From Arenicola marina (lineage: Eukaryota > Annelida > Polychaeta > Arenicolidae), in the NCBI GenBank assembly GCA_964019135.1, contig OZ025248.1, positions 43,517,670 to 43,581,669 on the forward strand: a stretch of 64,000 nucleotides of DNA, in the 5' to 3' direction. Position 1 is the first letter of the stretch. The number at the start of each line of letters is the position of its first letter. The position numbers were made by a program, and so were the translations under genes. This document shows positions 1-12,400 of the stretch, piece by piece. The notes below the pieces were generated by a model that was given only the letters and a program-made list of their open reading frames with translations, ran no database searches and was not told where the DNA came from.

Positions 1-197
1 CTGTTTGGTATGTAGACTCCCACCAACTAGTGAGACTGTGTCAGCAAGCTGCGGCATGCCACAGATGGTCCATATATATGTACGATAGTTATCCATTTCG
101 TGGATTAAAGCCCACGAAATGGGTTATTATCGGAAATGGTAGGCGCGAGTAATACGTGAGCTATGTTAAAACAATGGTCCACCCTGTTTATCTGCAG

Positions 198-473
198 CTC
201 TGGAGCCACCGACTGATGTCACAATTATTGCCATCACAACGACAGCCATCACAGTGACGTGGACGAATCCAATCGGGAACTTTGATCAAATCAGGGTTGA
301 TTGTAACACGACAAAGGGCGACAAGAATAACACACAACATGTCACTGACAAAAGCGCGACGGCGACATGCGTCAACCTCACCCCGGGGGCCCACTACCTG
401 GTGACCGTCAGCAGCTTGTTGAATGACAGCTCGGCACCCCCAGCATCGGCTGAATCAAAGGAGGCTGTCACGG
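198..473 (+). CDS. PTPR exon 1: FN3 domain
   Basis: Acceptor CAG ends at 197 and donor GGTAAGT starts at 474, both phase 1. The reading begins [10 protein letters not shown], has a core W in VTWTNP, and carries the F-strand pattern [11 protein letters not shown] near its end, which together mark a complete FN3 domain. Several N-glycosylation sequons (NTT, NNT, NLT, NDS) fit an extracellular domain. The last 10 or so exon bases and the donor are the seed of the 35-bp array that follows. Confidence 0.82.
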
Positions 474-3400
474 GTAAGTAAAAGAGCTGTTGTGGACGCT
501 GTCACCGGTAAGTAACAGGGCTGGTGGTGGAGGCTGTCACGGGTGCGTAACAGGGTTGGTGGTAGATGCTGTGTGGATGCTGTCACGGGTTAGTAACAGG
601 GCTGGTGGTGGAGGCTGTCACGGGTGCGTAACAGGGTTGGTGGTAGATGCTGTGTGGATGCTGTCACGGGTTAGTAACAGGGCTGGTGGTGGATCCTGTC
701 ACATGTAAGTAACAGGGCTGGTGGTGGACGCTGTCACGTGTAAGTAACAGGGCTGGTAGTGGACGCTGTCACGTGTAAGTAACAGGGCTGGTGGTGGACG
801 CTGTGTGGATGCTGTCACGGGTACGTAACAGGGCGGGTTGTGGGCGCTGTCACGTGTAACAGCGCTGTTTTTGGACGCTGTCACGAGTAAGTAACGGGAC
901 TGGTGGTTAATGCTCTCACGGGTAAGTAACAGAGCTGGTGGTGGACGCTGTCACGGTTAAGTAATATGGCTGGGGCGTTAACTTTTGCTGTCATGGCCCG
1001 ATAATATGTTTGGGATGTAGACTTTCGACACTGGGTTGTTGACCTTGGGGTTTTGGCACTGGGGTGTTGGCACTGGGGTGTTGGCACTGGATTGTCGACA
1101 CTGAAATATTGACACTGGGGTGTTGAGACTGGGGTGTTGACATTATGGTGTCGACACTGGGGTGTTGACACTATGGTGTTGAAACTTGGGGGTTGAAACA
1201 GGGATGTTGACATTATGGGGCTGACACCGGAATGTTGACACTGGGGTGTTGACACTGGGGAGTTGACATTATGGTGTTGACACTGGGGTGTTGACACTGG
1301 GGTGTTGACACTGGGGTGTTTACATTATGGTGTTGACACTGGAGTGTTGACACTGGAGTGTTGACATTATGCTGTTGACACTGGAGTGTTGACATCATGG
1401 TGTTGACACTGGGGTGTTGCTTCAATCTTGACACTGTGGTAGTGACACCGTAGTAACATGGGTAACAGGGCTGGTGATGGACGCTGTCGATGGTAAGTAA
1501 CAGGGCTGGTGGTGGTAGCTGTCACGGGTAAGTAACCGCGCTGGTAGCGGACACTGTCACAGGTAAGTAACAGAGCTGGTGGTGGACGCTGTCACGGATA
1601 AGTAGCAGGGCTGGTGGTGGACGCTGTCACGGGTAAGTAACAGGGCTGTTTGGTGGACGCTGTCACGGGTAAGTAACAGGGCTGGTGGTTGACGCTGTCA
1701 CGGGTAAGTAACAGGGCTGTTTGGTGGACGCTGTCACGGGTAAGTAACAGGGCTGGTGGTGGACGATGTCACGTGTAAGTAACAGGGCTGGTGGTGGACG
1801 CTGTCACGTGTAAGTAACAGGGCTGGTGGTGGATGCTTTTACGGGTAGCAGGGCTGGGGGTGAACGCTGACACGGGTAAGCAACGGGACTGGTGGTTAAT
1901 GCTGTCACGGGTAAGTAACATGGCTGATGGTCGACATTATGGTGTCGATACTGGGGTGTTGATATTATGGTGGTGAAACTGGGGGTTGACACAGGGGTGT
2001 TGACACTGAGGTGTTGGTATTATGGGGCTGACAGTGGGGTGTTGACACTGGGGTGTTGACATGATGTCGACACTGTTGTGTTGACACTGGGGTGTTGACC
2101 TTATGGTGTTGACACTGGAGTGTTGACACTGGAGTGTTGACATTATGGTGTTGACACTGGGGTGTTGCCTCAATCTTGACACTGTGGTAGTGACACCGTA
2201 GTAGATTCATCGCTGTCTCTCTTGGGGGTATTGACAGTGAAGGTCAGCGGTACCTTCAGGTCTCGACATTGTCTTATAGGATAATGGCTTGCGACCGTGG
2301 AGAAAGACTCAATGGTGCGGGGGGCGGTGCAATTCATAGTTTTCTTATCACTCAGTACAATGCCACTAGTGCCACTCATGCCACTTTTAAAAACGTAGTA
2401 AATGCTACCTGTTGTACGCCAGAACCTCCACCTCAGAACCCCCCACCGACCAACAATTTAATTTTGCAAATTTTCGGTTCAAAGTCCTGGGCAACTTGCC
2501 CGATATAGGGTAACTAATTTGGCCGAATTAAAAGGAAAAAGCAGGGTTGCATCGTGATACTGTATTTACCTGGAACTTCTATTTTCAGCGTCATTATCGA
2601 CGCATGAGATCAGATTGCTTCAATTCCTTTTCATTTCGCTTTGCCTGCGATTTGTCCTACTGAGGTCTGATTTTCAGCTGTCGTATGTTCTCTTTTAAGA
2701 TCAACTTACAAGCACTAGAACCGTTCACATCATGCCGTACTTATTGTCTTTCAATCCCAAGCGATATGAATAATCCAACATCAACGGTGTTTGTATGCCG
2801 ACTAGCTCCTTACTCCAATTTACCAGTCTCTTTGCCTGATTATCTAGACATCTCCATTCTTTTCATGTTTGCTGTCGGTTTATTGTGGTGGCCCTGATGT
2901 TGACCGTCATGTTGGCCTTCATGTTGGCCCTCATGTTGGCCCTCATGTTGGCCCTCATGTTGACCCTCATGTTGGGCCTCATGTTGGCCCTCATGTTGGC
3001 CCTCATGTTGGGCCTCATGTTGGCCCTCATGTTGGCCCTCATGTTGGGCCTCATGTTGACCCTCATGTTGGCCCGCATGTTGGCCCTCATGTTGGCCCTG
3101 ATGTTGACCCTCATGTTGGCCTTCATGTTGGCCCTCATGTTGGCCCTCATGTTGGCCCTCATGTTGGCCCTCATGTTGGGCCTCATGTTGGCCCTCATGT
3201 TGGTCTGCATGGTGGCCCGCATGTTGGCCCTCATGTTGTTGATGAGATCAAGATATTGGCAGGAAGAACGGATTGATGTTTCTGACCGGCGTGATTGTCG
3301 AGCTTGTCCTTGCACCTAAAGATCAATCAGATAATTATATATTTTGTTCATCCAAATGACTCCTTTGGTTTGCTTTAATGCTACGTTTTGTGCATGACAG

Positions 3401-6400
3401 AAAACACGCATAGAATCCTCCCGACTTTTGTATAGACACACATGTTATATTTACTCGTCTGGGATTAATTTACAACGACTGGAAACACTTCTGTATCATG
3501 TTCTACTTACTGTAATTCATTTGCTAAGCAATATGGCTTTCTTTACTCTTCTTGTATTTAATTTTGTTTTAGCCTTTCTTCTATCGCCGACATTGACATT
3601 ACTCTTAGCTGTCTACTCGCCCTGCGCCCATTGATCCGTCGCTTAGTAGTCTCTGTTCTGTTCTGCCAGTCAATGTTCGAAGACGTTTTGTTGTGGTGGC
3701 ACTGATATTGGCTTTTTTTGTGAAGGAGTATATCGAAATAGAGAACATCATGTGACAGGTTTCCAACCGTGTATTTGTTTATGGTTTCAACTACACTATT
3801 CCACATCTAACCAAACATTAATCTTCTGTGGTTTCTTGTCGCTTCCTTTCCGCGAGTTCAGTTATTATTTGCTGATGCTACATATTTGACGATTTAAACT
3901 TCTATTTGATTCGTTATCCCTTATTAACTCTTCTCATAGAGTATATTATTATTATATTCATTTCTTTCTTTTGAAAACCATGCCTAATAATTTTACTTTC
4001 AGGGGCCTTCATATTTTGTTTGTAATTCACGTTTACGCTGTGAGCTATATAGGATTTATTTGTGTGATGATAAGTATCCCGTGTTCTTGGTATCATATTC
4101 ATTAATATCTTTGTACTGTGTTTTCTGCCAAAGTACGTAGTATATGACTCGCTCACTGTAACCCGGGGCCGTAGTCATAGACCATAATTAGCGCTTAGCA
4201 AATCTACTTAGCGCTAGGAACAGTTTGAAGGTTTATGTCGCCAATTTGTGATTCTAGACACCTACAACCATAATACCTGCGTACGACGTGCGTAACTTAT
4301 CTAGTTTTAAGAAACCCGGCTCTGCAGGCCCTATTCATATACCACATTTGAGCTACGTCAATTGACTTAGCGCTAAGTGGAACATTTGTCGAGCGATTAT
4401 CGGGTTCAAAATACATAAGTATTCGAAATAAAATTATAATGAAAGTGATTTCTTGATCATGAGCACGACCACAATGAGCTGATGAGGCTAAGACGATAAT
4501 GCACTTTTCGTGCGTAAGTTACGTGTGGTTTGTGAATACGGCCCCACGGGGGCGGTCCTCCTGGACCACGCGATACGACCCCACTGGGGCGGTCCTCCTG
4601 GACCACGCGATACGGCCCCACTGGGGCGGTCCTCCTGGACCACGCGATACGGCCCCACGGGGGCGGTCCTCCTGGACCACGCGATACGGCCCCACTGGGG
4701 CGGTCCTCCTGAACCACGCGATACGGCCCCACTGGGGCGGTACTCCTGGACCACGCGATACGGCCCCACTGGGGCGGTCCTCCTGGACCACACGATACGG
4801 CCCCACTGGGGCGGTACTCCTGGTCCACGCGATACGGCCCCACTGGGGCGGTCCTCCTGGACCACACGATACGGCCCCACTGGGGCGGTACTCCTGGACC
4901 ACGCGATACGGCCCCACTGGGGCGGTACTCCTGGACCACGCGTAGCTTACGTCTGACATTCTGATGGGTCAGTTTCCCAGCTACCGATGCACGGACAGTG
5001 GTGTTCTACGTGCCAATCCAACTAGAAATGATAGTAGTAACCATAGATACCGCAATTGTCGCGCCACGTGACGTACATGCAAGTTCCGGTTTAATTGCAA
5101 AATATAGGTAGGTAAAGGGTAGATGTAATGAGGAAAAAAATTGGTATGTATGAGAAGTAGGATGTACCTGGTCGGTCTTCGTTGTGTTGAATGCATAATA
5201 TCTGGAATGGCGTTTAACCTTGCGATGTTTTATAACGGAGTTTTTAACGAAAGAAAAACATGTAGTATCATAGTAAAATCACAGTCTAATTTTCTCCTCT
5301 TCCAGTACCTATGCCTGCGGATATTGAGGTGGATGACTTGAGCACGACCGCCCTGGTCGTAACCATTAAGTGCAAGTCGGGGACCAAATGTACGCACTTC
5401 GAGGTGTCCACCGCGAACTTAACGAAAACCGTGATATGGACAGGCAGCACACAGAAGGTGTACATCTCCGGCCTGAACAGCGACACGCTGTATGAAGTGA
5501 ATGGGATAACAATCAGTGACTACGGACCCGGCCTCACAAAGAGGAGTGAGAAGGCCACGGACTCCAGTTGGACGCGTAAGTGGCTGCTTCGGGTTGCTAC
5601 CCACTCAACATATCGTATTTGTACATGCTGTTTTAGCCAAACTTGCATTACCCTCTATAATGTCCTAAGAGGTAACTCCCGGCGGATCGTGCCAGCACAG
5701 CAAAGTGTAGCCAACATGGTGTGTACCGTGGTTAGGAAATGAGGGTGTGGGTGGGGGGCATGGTGTAACCGTGGTTAGGGAATGAGGGGGGAGGGGTATG
5801 GTCAAGTAACCGTGGTTAGGGAATGAGGGGGGGGGGGTATGGTGTATCCGTGGTTAGGGAGGGGGGGGGGGGGGTATCAGTGCTCTTAATGCATCACTAA
5901 CTCGTCTCGTCACGTGTTGTACACGCCATGAAGCGGCTAGAACCGGAAGAGCGGACGGCCCGTATGCAACATACAATAAGACGTCTTTGTACTTTCCTAA
6001 TATCCGGCATGTTGCTGTGTGTTTATATGTGTTTAGTTATCAGGTCTAAAGTTATTAGACCTATATGTTTCACTTCCGTTTTTCCTCAGTCGTAATATAT
6101 ATGACTGTTTATATCAACCAACGTTCGGGCTTCGTCAGTTAAAGTCCCTCTTTGAAGAAATACCCTTATTCTGTCAGGGAATTAACTGTAGCTAGGTGCC
6201 GTTTCCCATTATTGTGTAGTTATACTTGGTCTGGTCATTTGTTGTACTTGTTATTACCATGTTTCTACTTATCCAAATATTCTAACCAAATATCTTCCTG
6301 CCGCAAGTTCATCTTGAGATGTAATGAAATATCAGTACAGCATTAAGGCATTCATACCAATAGGCACTTAAGAGCTACACATATATCGTGTAATAAACAT

Positions 6401-9400
6401 AACTGGAACCTATCCATGAAGTGGATTTCAAGGAACAAATCTTTTGCGTGTAAATCCTTCTTTAAAATGGCATGCATCGCATAATATTCATGTCGGTTCG
6501 AATGTCTGACCCTACACAAACATCCCGCTTGATAACCTGCTGTAGAGTACAGAGTGTGATGATTATTTGGCTTATTGAACAGGGCCTGATGTTGTGAGGG
6601 ATCTGAGTGCGTTACCGACTGGGTCCAGGGACATCCACGTCTCGTGGAAGGCGCCCACGGATGACCCAAGCTCCGCCATGCAGTACGTCCTGCTCGTCAA
6701 TGACCCTTCGGGCTGCATTCTCCGCACCAACTTCAGGCCGCCAAATGTAAGTCTTCATGTCGCCGGGTCATACAAGTCATGCAAGTTCTGGCAACACGGC
6801 CGGTCGTATATGCATCGGACAAGGAGCTAACTGACATATGCAAACAAACCAATATGAGGCGCTATTTTCTCTTCAGGATTGTCTGGCGTGTGAAAAAGAG
6901 AAGTCCGCTGAACGAGCCATCTTGTATCATTTGTGTGAGAATTCTCTATCAAACAGATTTCGTTGAAGCCTACGGAAAAAAACTGTTTGTCGTTACAAAG
7001 TGTTGGCCATGTCATACGGTTTACTTGGAGAACGCCTGAGTGACGGTGACTACCATTGTGGTTCGGTATGCAAACAAACCAATATGGAGAGCGCTTGAGT
7101 GACAGTGACTACCATTGTGGTTCTGTTTACTTGGAGAACGCCTGAGTGACGGTGACTACCATTGTGGTTCGGTTTGTACGTCTGTGAGTGTTGTATTTGT
7201 TGCAGGTGACGCCGCATCCCGGTGATGATGCGTGTACTAACAATGATACGGAAAGTATCAACAACAGTCAGATTGAGATATCATACCCCGTTCCTGGGCT
7301 GACACCCTACACCGACTATACTGTTGAAGTCGTGGCCGTCAACCTGGCCAACAGCAGTGCGCCTGATACCTATGTGGTATTGACGGATGAAGACAGTAAG
7401 CGCGTGGTTCTTGTGGGACCCTTCACTGTCTCATGAAACATGTACTTATATACGAATGCGAGGGGTGTAAAACGTAGTCAGTTTTGACGTGAGTCAGGCA
7501 TGATGTGGTAATGGGTGGGTCAGTTATTGTCTAGATCTAGTGTAGTCTGGGTGCGGCATGATGTGGTAATGGGTGGGTCAGTTATTGTCTAGATCTATTG
7601 TAGTCTGGGTGCGGCATGATGTGGTAATGGTTGGGTCAGTTATTGTCTAGATCTAGTGTAGTCTGGGTGCGGCATGATGTGGTAATGGGTGGGTCAGTTA
7701 TTGTCTAGATCTATTGTAGTCTGGGTGCGGCATGATGTGGTAATGGTTGGGTCAGTTATTGTCTAGATCTAGTGTAGTCTGGGTGCGGCATGATGTGGTA
7801 ATGGGTGGGTCAGTTATTGTCTAGATCTATTGTAGCCTGGGTGCGGCATGATGTGGTAATGGTTGGGTCAGTTATTGTCTAGATCTAGTGTAGTCTGGGT
7901 GCGGCATGATGTGGTAATGGGTGGGTCAGTTATTGTCTAGATCTATTGTAGTCTGGGTGCGGCATGATGTGGTAATGGTTGGGTCAGTTATTGTCTAGAT
8001 CTAGTGTAGTCTGGGTGCGGCATGATGTGGTAATGGTTGGGTCAGTTATTGTCTAGATCTATTGTAGTCTGGGTGCGGCATGATGTTGTTATGGTTGGGT
8101 CAGTTATTGTCTAGATCTAGTGTAGTCTGGGTGCGGCATGATGTGGTAATGGTTGGGTCAGTTATTGTCTAGATCTATTGTAGTCTGGGTGCGGCATGAT
8201 GTGGTAATGGTTGGGTCAGTTATTGTCTAGATCTAGTGTAGTCTGGGTGCGGCATGATGTGGTAATGGGTGGGTCAGTTATTGTCTAGATCTATTGTAGT
8301 CTGGGTGCGGCATGATGTGGTAATGGTTGGGTCAGTTATTGTCTAGATCTAGTGTAGTCTGGGTGCGGCATGATGTGGTAATGGGTGGGTCAGTTATTGT
8401 CTAGATCTATTGTAGTCTGGGTGCGGCATGATGTGGTAATGGTTGGGTCAGTTATTGTCTAGATCTAGTGTAGTCTGGGTGCGGCATGATGTGGTAATGG
8501 TTGGGTCAGTTATTGTCTAGATCTAGTGTAGTCTGGGTGCGTCATGATGTGGTAATGAATGGGTCAGTTATTGTCTAGATCTAGTGTAGTCTGGATGCGG
8601 CATGGTGTGGTATTGGGTGGGTCAGTTATTGTCTAGATCTAGTGTAGTCTGGGTGCGGCATGATGTGGTAATGGGTGGGTCAGTTATTGTCTAGATCTAT
8701 TGTAGTCTGGGTGCGGCATGATGTGGTAATGGTTGGGTCAGTTATTGTCTAGATCTAGTGTAGTCTGGGTGCGGCATGATGTGGTAATGGGTGGGTCAGT
8801 TATTGTCTAGATCTATTGTAGTCTGGGTGCGGCATGATGTGGTAATGGTTGGGTCAGTTATTGTCTAGATCTAGTGTAGTCTGGGTGCGGCATGATGTGG
8901 TAATGGGTGGGTCAGTTATTGTCTAGATCTATTGTAGTCTGGGTGCGGCATGATGTTGTTATGGTTGGGTCAGTTATTGTCTAGATCTAGTGTAGTCTGG
9001 GTGCGGCATGATGTGGTAATGGTTGGGTCAGTTATTGTCTAGATCTATTGTAGTCTGGGTGCGGCATGATGTGGTAATGGTTGGGTCAGTTATTGTCTAG
9101 ATCTAGTGTAGTCTGGGTGCGGCATGATGTGGTAATGGGTGGGTCAGTTATTGTCTAGATCTATTGTAGTCTGGGTGCGGCCTGATGTGGTAATGGTTGG
9201 GTCAGTTATTGTCTAGATCTAGTGTAGTGTGGGTGCGGCATGATGTGGTAATGGGTGGGTCAGTTATTGTCTAGATCTATTGTAGTCTGGGTGCGGCATG
9301 ATGTGGTAATGGTTGGGTCAGTTATTGTCTAGATCTAGTGTAGTCTGGGTGCGTCATGATGTGGTAATGAATGGGTCAGTTATTGTCTAGATCTAGTGTA

Positions 9401-12400
9401 GTCTGGATGCGGCATGGTGTGGTATTGGGTGGGTCAGTTATTGTCTAGATCTAGTGTAGTCTGGGCGCGTCATGATGTGGTAATGGGTGGGTCAGTTATT
9501 GTCTAGATCTAGTGTAATCTGGGTGCGGCATGATGTGGTAATGGTTGGGTCAGTTATTGTCTAGATCTAGTGTAGTCTGAGTGCGGTATGATGTTGTTAT
9601 GGTTGGGTCAGTTATTGTCTAGATCTAGTGTAGTCTGGGTGCGGCATGATGTGGTAATGGTTGGGTCAGTTATTGTCTAGATCTAGTGTAGTCTGGGTGC
9701 GTCATGATGTGGTAATGAATGGGTCAGTTATTGTCTAGATCTAGTGTAGTCTGGATGCGGCATGGTGTGGTATTGGGTGGGTCAGTTATTGTCTAGATCT
9801 AGTGTAGTCTGGGCGCGTCATGATGTGGTAATGGTTGGGTCAGTTATTGTCTAGATCTAGTGTAATCTGGGTGCGGCATGATGTGGTAATGAGTGGGTCA
9901 GTTATTGTCTAGATCTAGTGTAGTCTGGGTGCGGCATGATGTGGTAATGGTTGGGTCAGTTATTGTCTAGATCTAGTGTAGTCTGAGTGCGGTATGATGT
10001 TGTTATGGTTGGGTCAGTTATTGTCTAGATCTAGTGTAGTCTGGGTGCGGCATGGTGTGGTATTGGGTGGGTCAGTTATTGTCTAGATCTAGTGTAGTCT
10101 GGGTGCGTCATGATGTGGTAATGAATGGGTCAGTTATTGTCTAGATCTAGTGTAGTCTGGATGCGGCATGGTGTGGTATTGGGTGGGTCAGTTATTGTCT
10201 AGATCTAGTGTAGTCTGGGCGCGTCATGATGTGGTAATGGGTGGGTCAGTTATTGTCTAGATCTAGTGTAATCTGGGTGCGGCATGATGTGGTAATGGGT
10301 GGGTCAGTTATTGTCTAGAACTAGTGTAGTCTGGGTGCGGCATGATGTGGTAATGGTTGGGTCAGTTATTGTCTAGATCTAGTGTAGTCTGAGTGCGGTA
10401 TGATGTTGTTATGGTTGGGTCAGTTATTGTCTAGATCTAGTGTAGTCTGGGTGCGGCATGATGTGGTAATGGGTGGGTCAGTTATTGTCTAGATCTAGTG
10501 TAGCCTGGGTGCGGCATGATTAGGTAATGTGTGGGTCAGTTATTGTCTAGATCTAGTGTAGTCTGGGTGCGGCATGATGTGGTAATGGGTGGGTCAGTTA
10601 TTGTCTAGATCTAGTGTAGACTGGGTGCGGCATGATTAGGTAATGTGTGGGTCAGTTATTGTCTAGATCTAGTGTAGTCTGGGTGCGGCATGATGTGGTA
10701 ATGGTTGGGTCAGTTATTGTCTAGATGTAGTGTAGTCTGAGTGCGGCATGATGTTGTTATGGTTGGGTCAGTTATTGTCTAGATCTAGTGTAGTCTGGGT
10801 GCGGCATGATGTGGTAATGGGTGGGTCAGTTGTTGTCTAGATCTAGTGTAGTCTGGGTGCGGCATGATTAGGTAATGTGTGGGTCAGTTATTGTCTAGAT
10901 CTAGTGTAGTCTGGGTGCGGCATGATGTGGTAATGGTTGGGTCAGTTATTGTCTAGATCTAGTGTAGTGTGGGTGCGGCATGATGTGGTAATGGGTTGGT
11001 CAGTTATTGTCTAGATCTAGTATAATCTGAGTGGCTCATGATGTGGTAATGGTTGGGTCAGTTATTGTCTAGATCTAGTGTAGTCTGGATGCGGCATGAT
11101 GTGGTAATGGGTGGGTCAGTTATTGTCTAGATCTAGTGTAGTCTGGATGCTGCATGATGTGGTAATGGGTGGGTCAGTTATTGTCTAGATCTAGTGTAGT
11201 CTGGGTGCGTCATGATGTGGTAATAGGTGGGTCAGTTATTGTCTAAATCTAATGTAATGTGGGTGCGGCATGATGTGGTAATGGGTGGGTCAGTTATTGT
11301 CTAGATCTAGTGTAGTCTGGATGCTGCATGATGTGGTAATGGGTGGGTCAGTTATTGTCTAGATCTAGTGTAGTCTGGGTGCGGCATGATGTGGTAATGG
11401 TTGAGTCAGTTATTGTCTAGTTATTTGCCATTCTTGATTTTCATGTTTGCATTACTTTTCTTCTACAGTTCCTGGCGTCGTAAATGCAAACAGCATTAAG
11501 GTCGATTCGGCGTTTGATTCCGTATATCTGACATGGGATTCACCCGTGCCAGAAAATGGTGTTATAACCGGATACTGGATTACCACCTGCAAAGTGAGAG
11601 AGAACCGCGAGGAGGCGTGCAAAAATGACACCGCTGGTCCAAACCGCACTGCCATTGTTGATGGCTTGGAGGCGGTCAGTAACTACAGCTTCCAGATTAC
11701 CGCCAGGACCAGCGTTGGATGGGGGGAGTTCTCTGGCCTGGTGTACAGCGAGACGAGGACAGCAAGTAAGTGCGTTCCGTCTTGCCTCCTTTCACCGGCC
11801 AACCCTTCGTCCATTTCATCTGCAATCCAAGGCCTATCGAAGGGTTATTTATCGTTATTGCTTTACAATCATAGCAGACGTATGACCAATATTGTTGTGT
11901 CAAAAAATTAGTGCATGCATTTTGTATGCATATATATAGTTTTGTTTGAGCGAATAGGCCTCGGCTTTTGCTAAGTAGTATTGCATTGTTGTTACTATGA
12001 CTTATGGCAATAAAGTCGTTTGCTATTAAATCAAGTTTAACCCACTTTACCCCCCCCCCCCCCCCCCGCGGCACAACATTACAGGCAATCAGCCTATCTA
12101 TCTCTAGGGTTTTTGCTTACTGCAATTTGATTTCATTTTATTATTTTATTTCTCTGTTTTAGCACCGTATCCCCCCATCAATGTTCAGGCCGAAGCTGAG
12201 GGTGCTTACGCCCTCCGGGTCACATGGGACCTGCCGTCAGAAGCACGAGCCACGGGGGAGACCGTTTACTACGACGTGTTGGCAACGGACTCCGCGAATA
12301 CCACCTTCACCCGTGACGTCACAGTAACTGGTGAGCATGGCTCTTGTCTCAGACCCCGTCATCGGTGACGTCACAGTAACTGGTGGGTATGGCTCTTGTC

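Noticed and set aside
2869-3319. Histidine-rich (HVGP) or transmembrane-like (LMLA) repeat protein
   Set aside because: A 12-bp tandem repeat opens three frames; composition follows the repeat.
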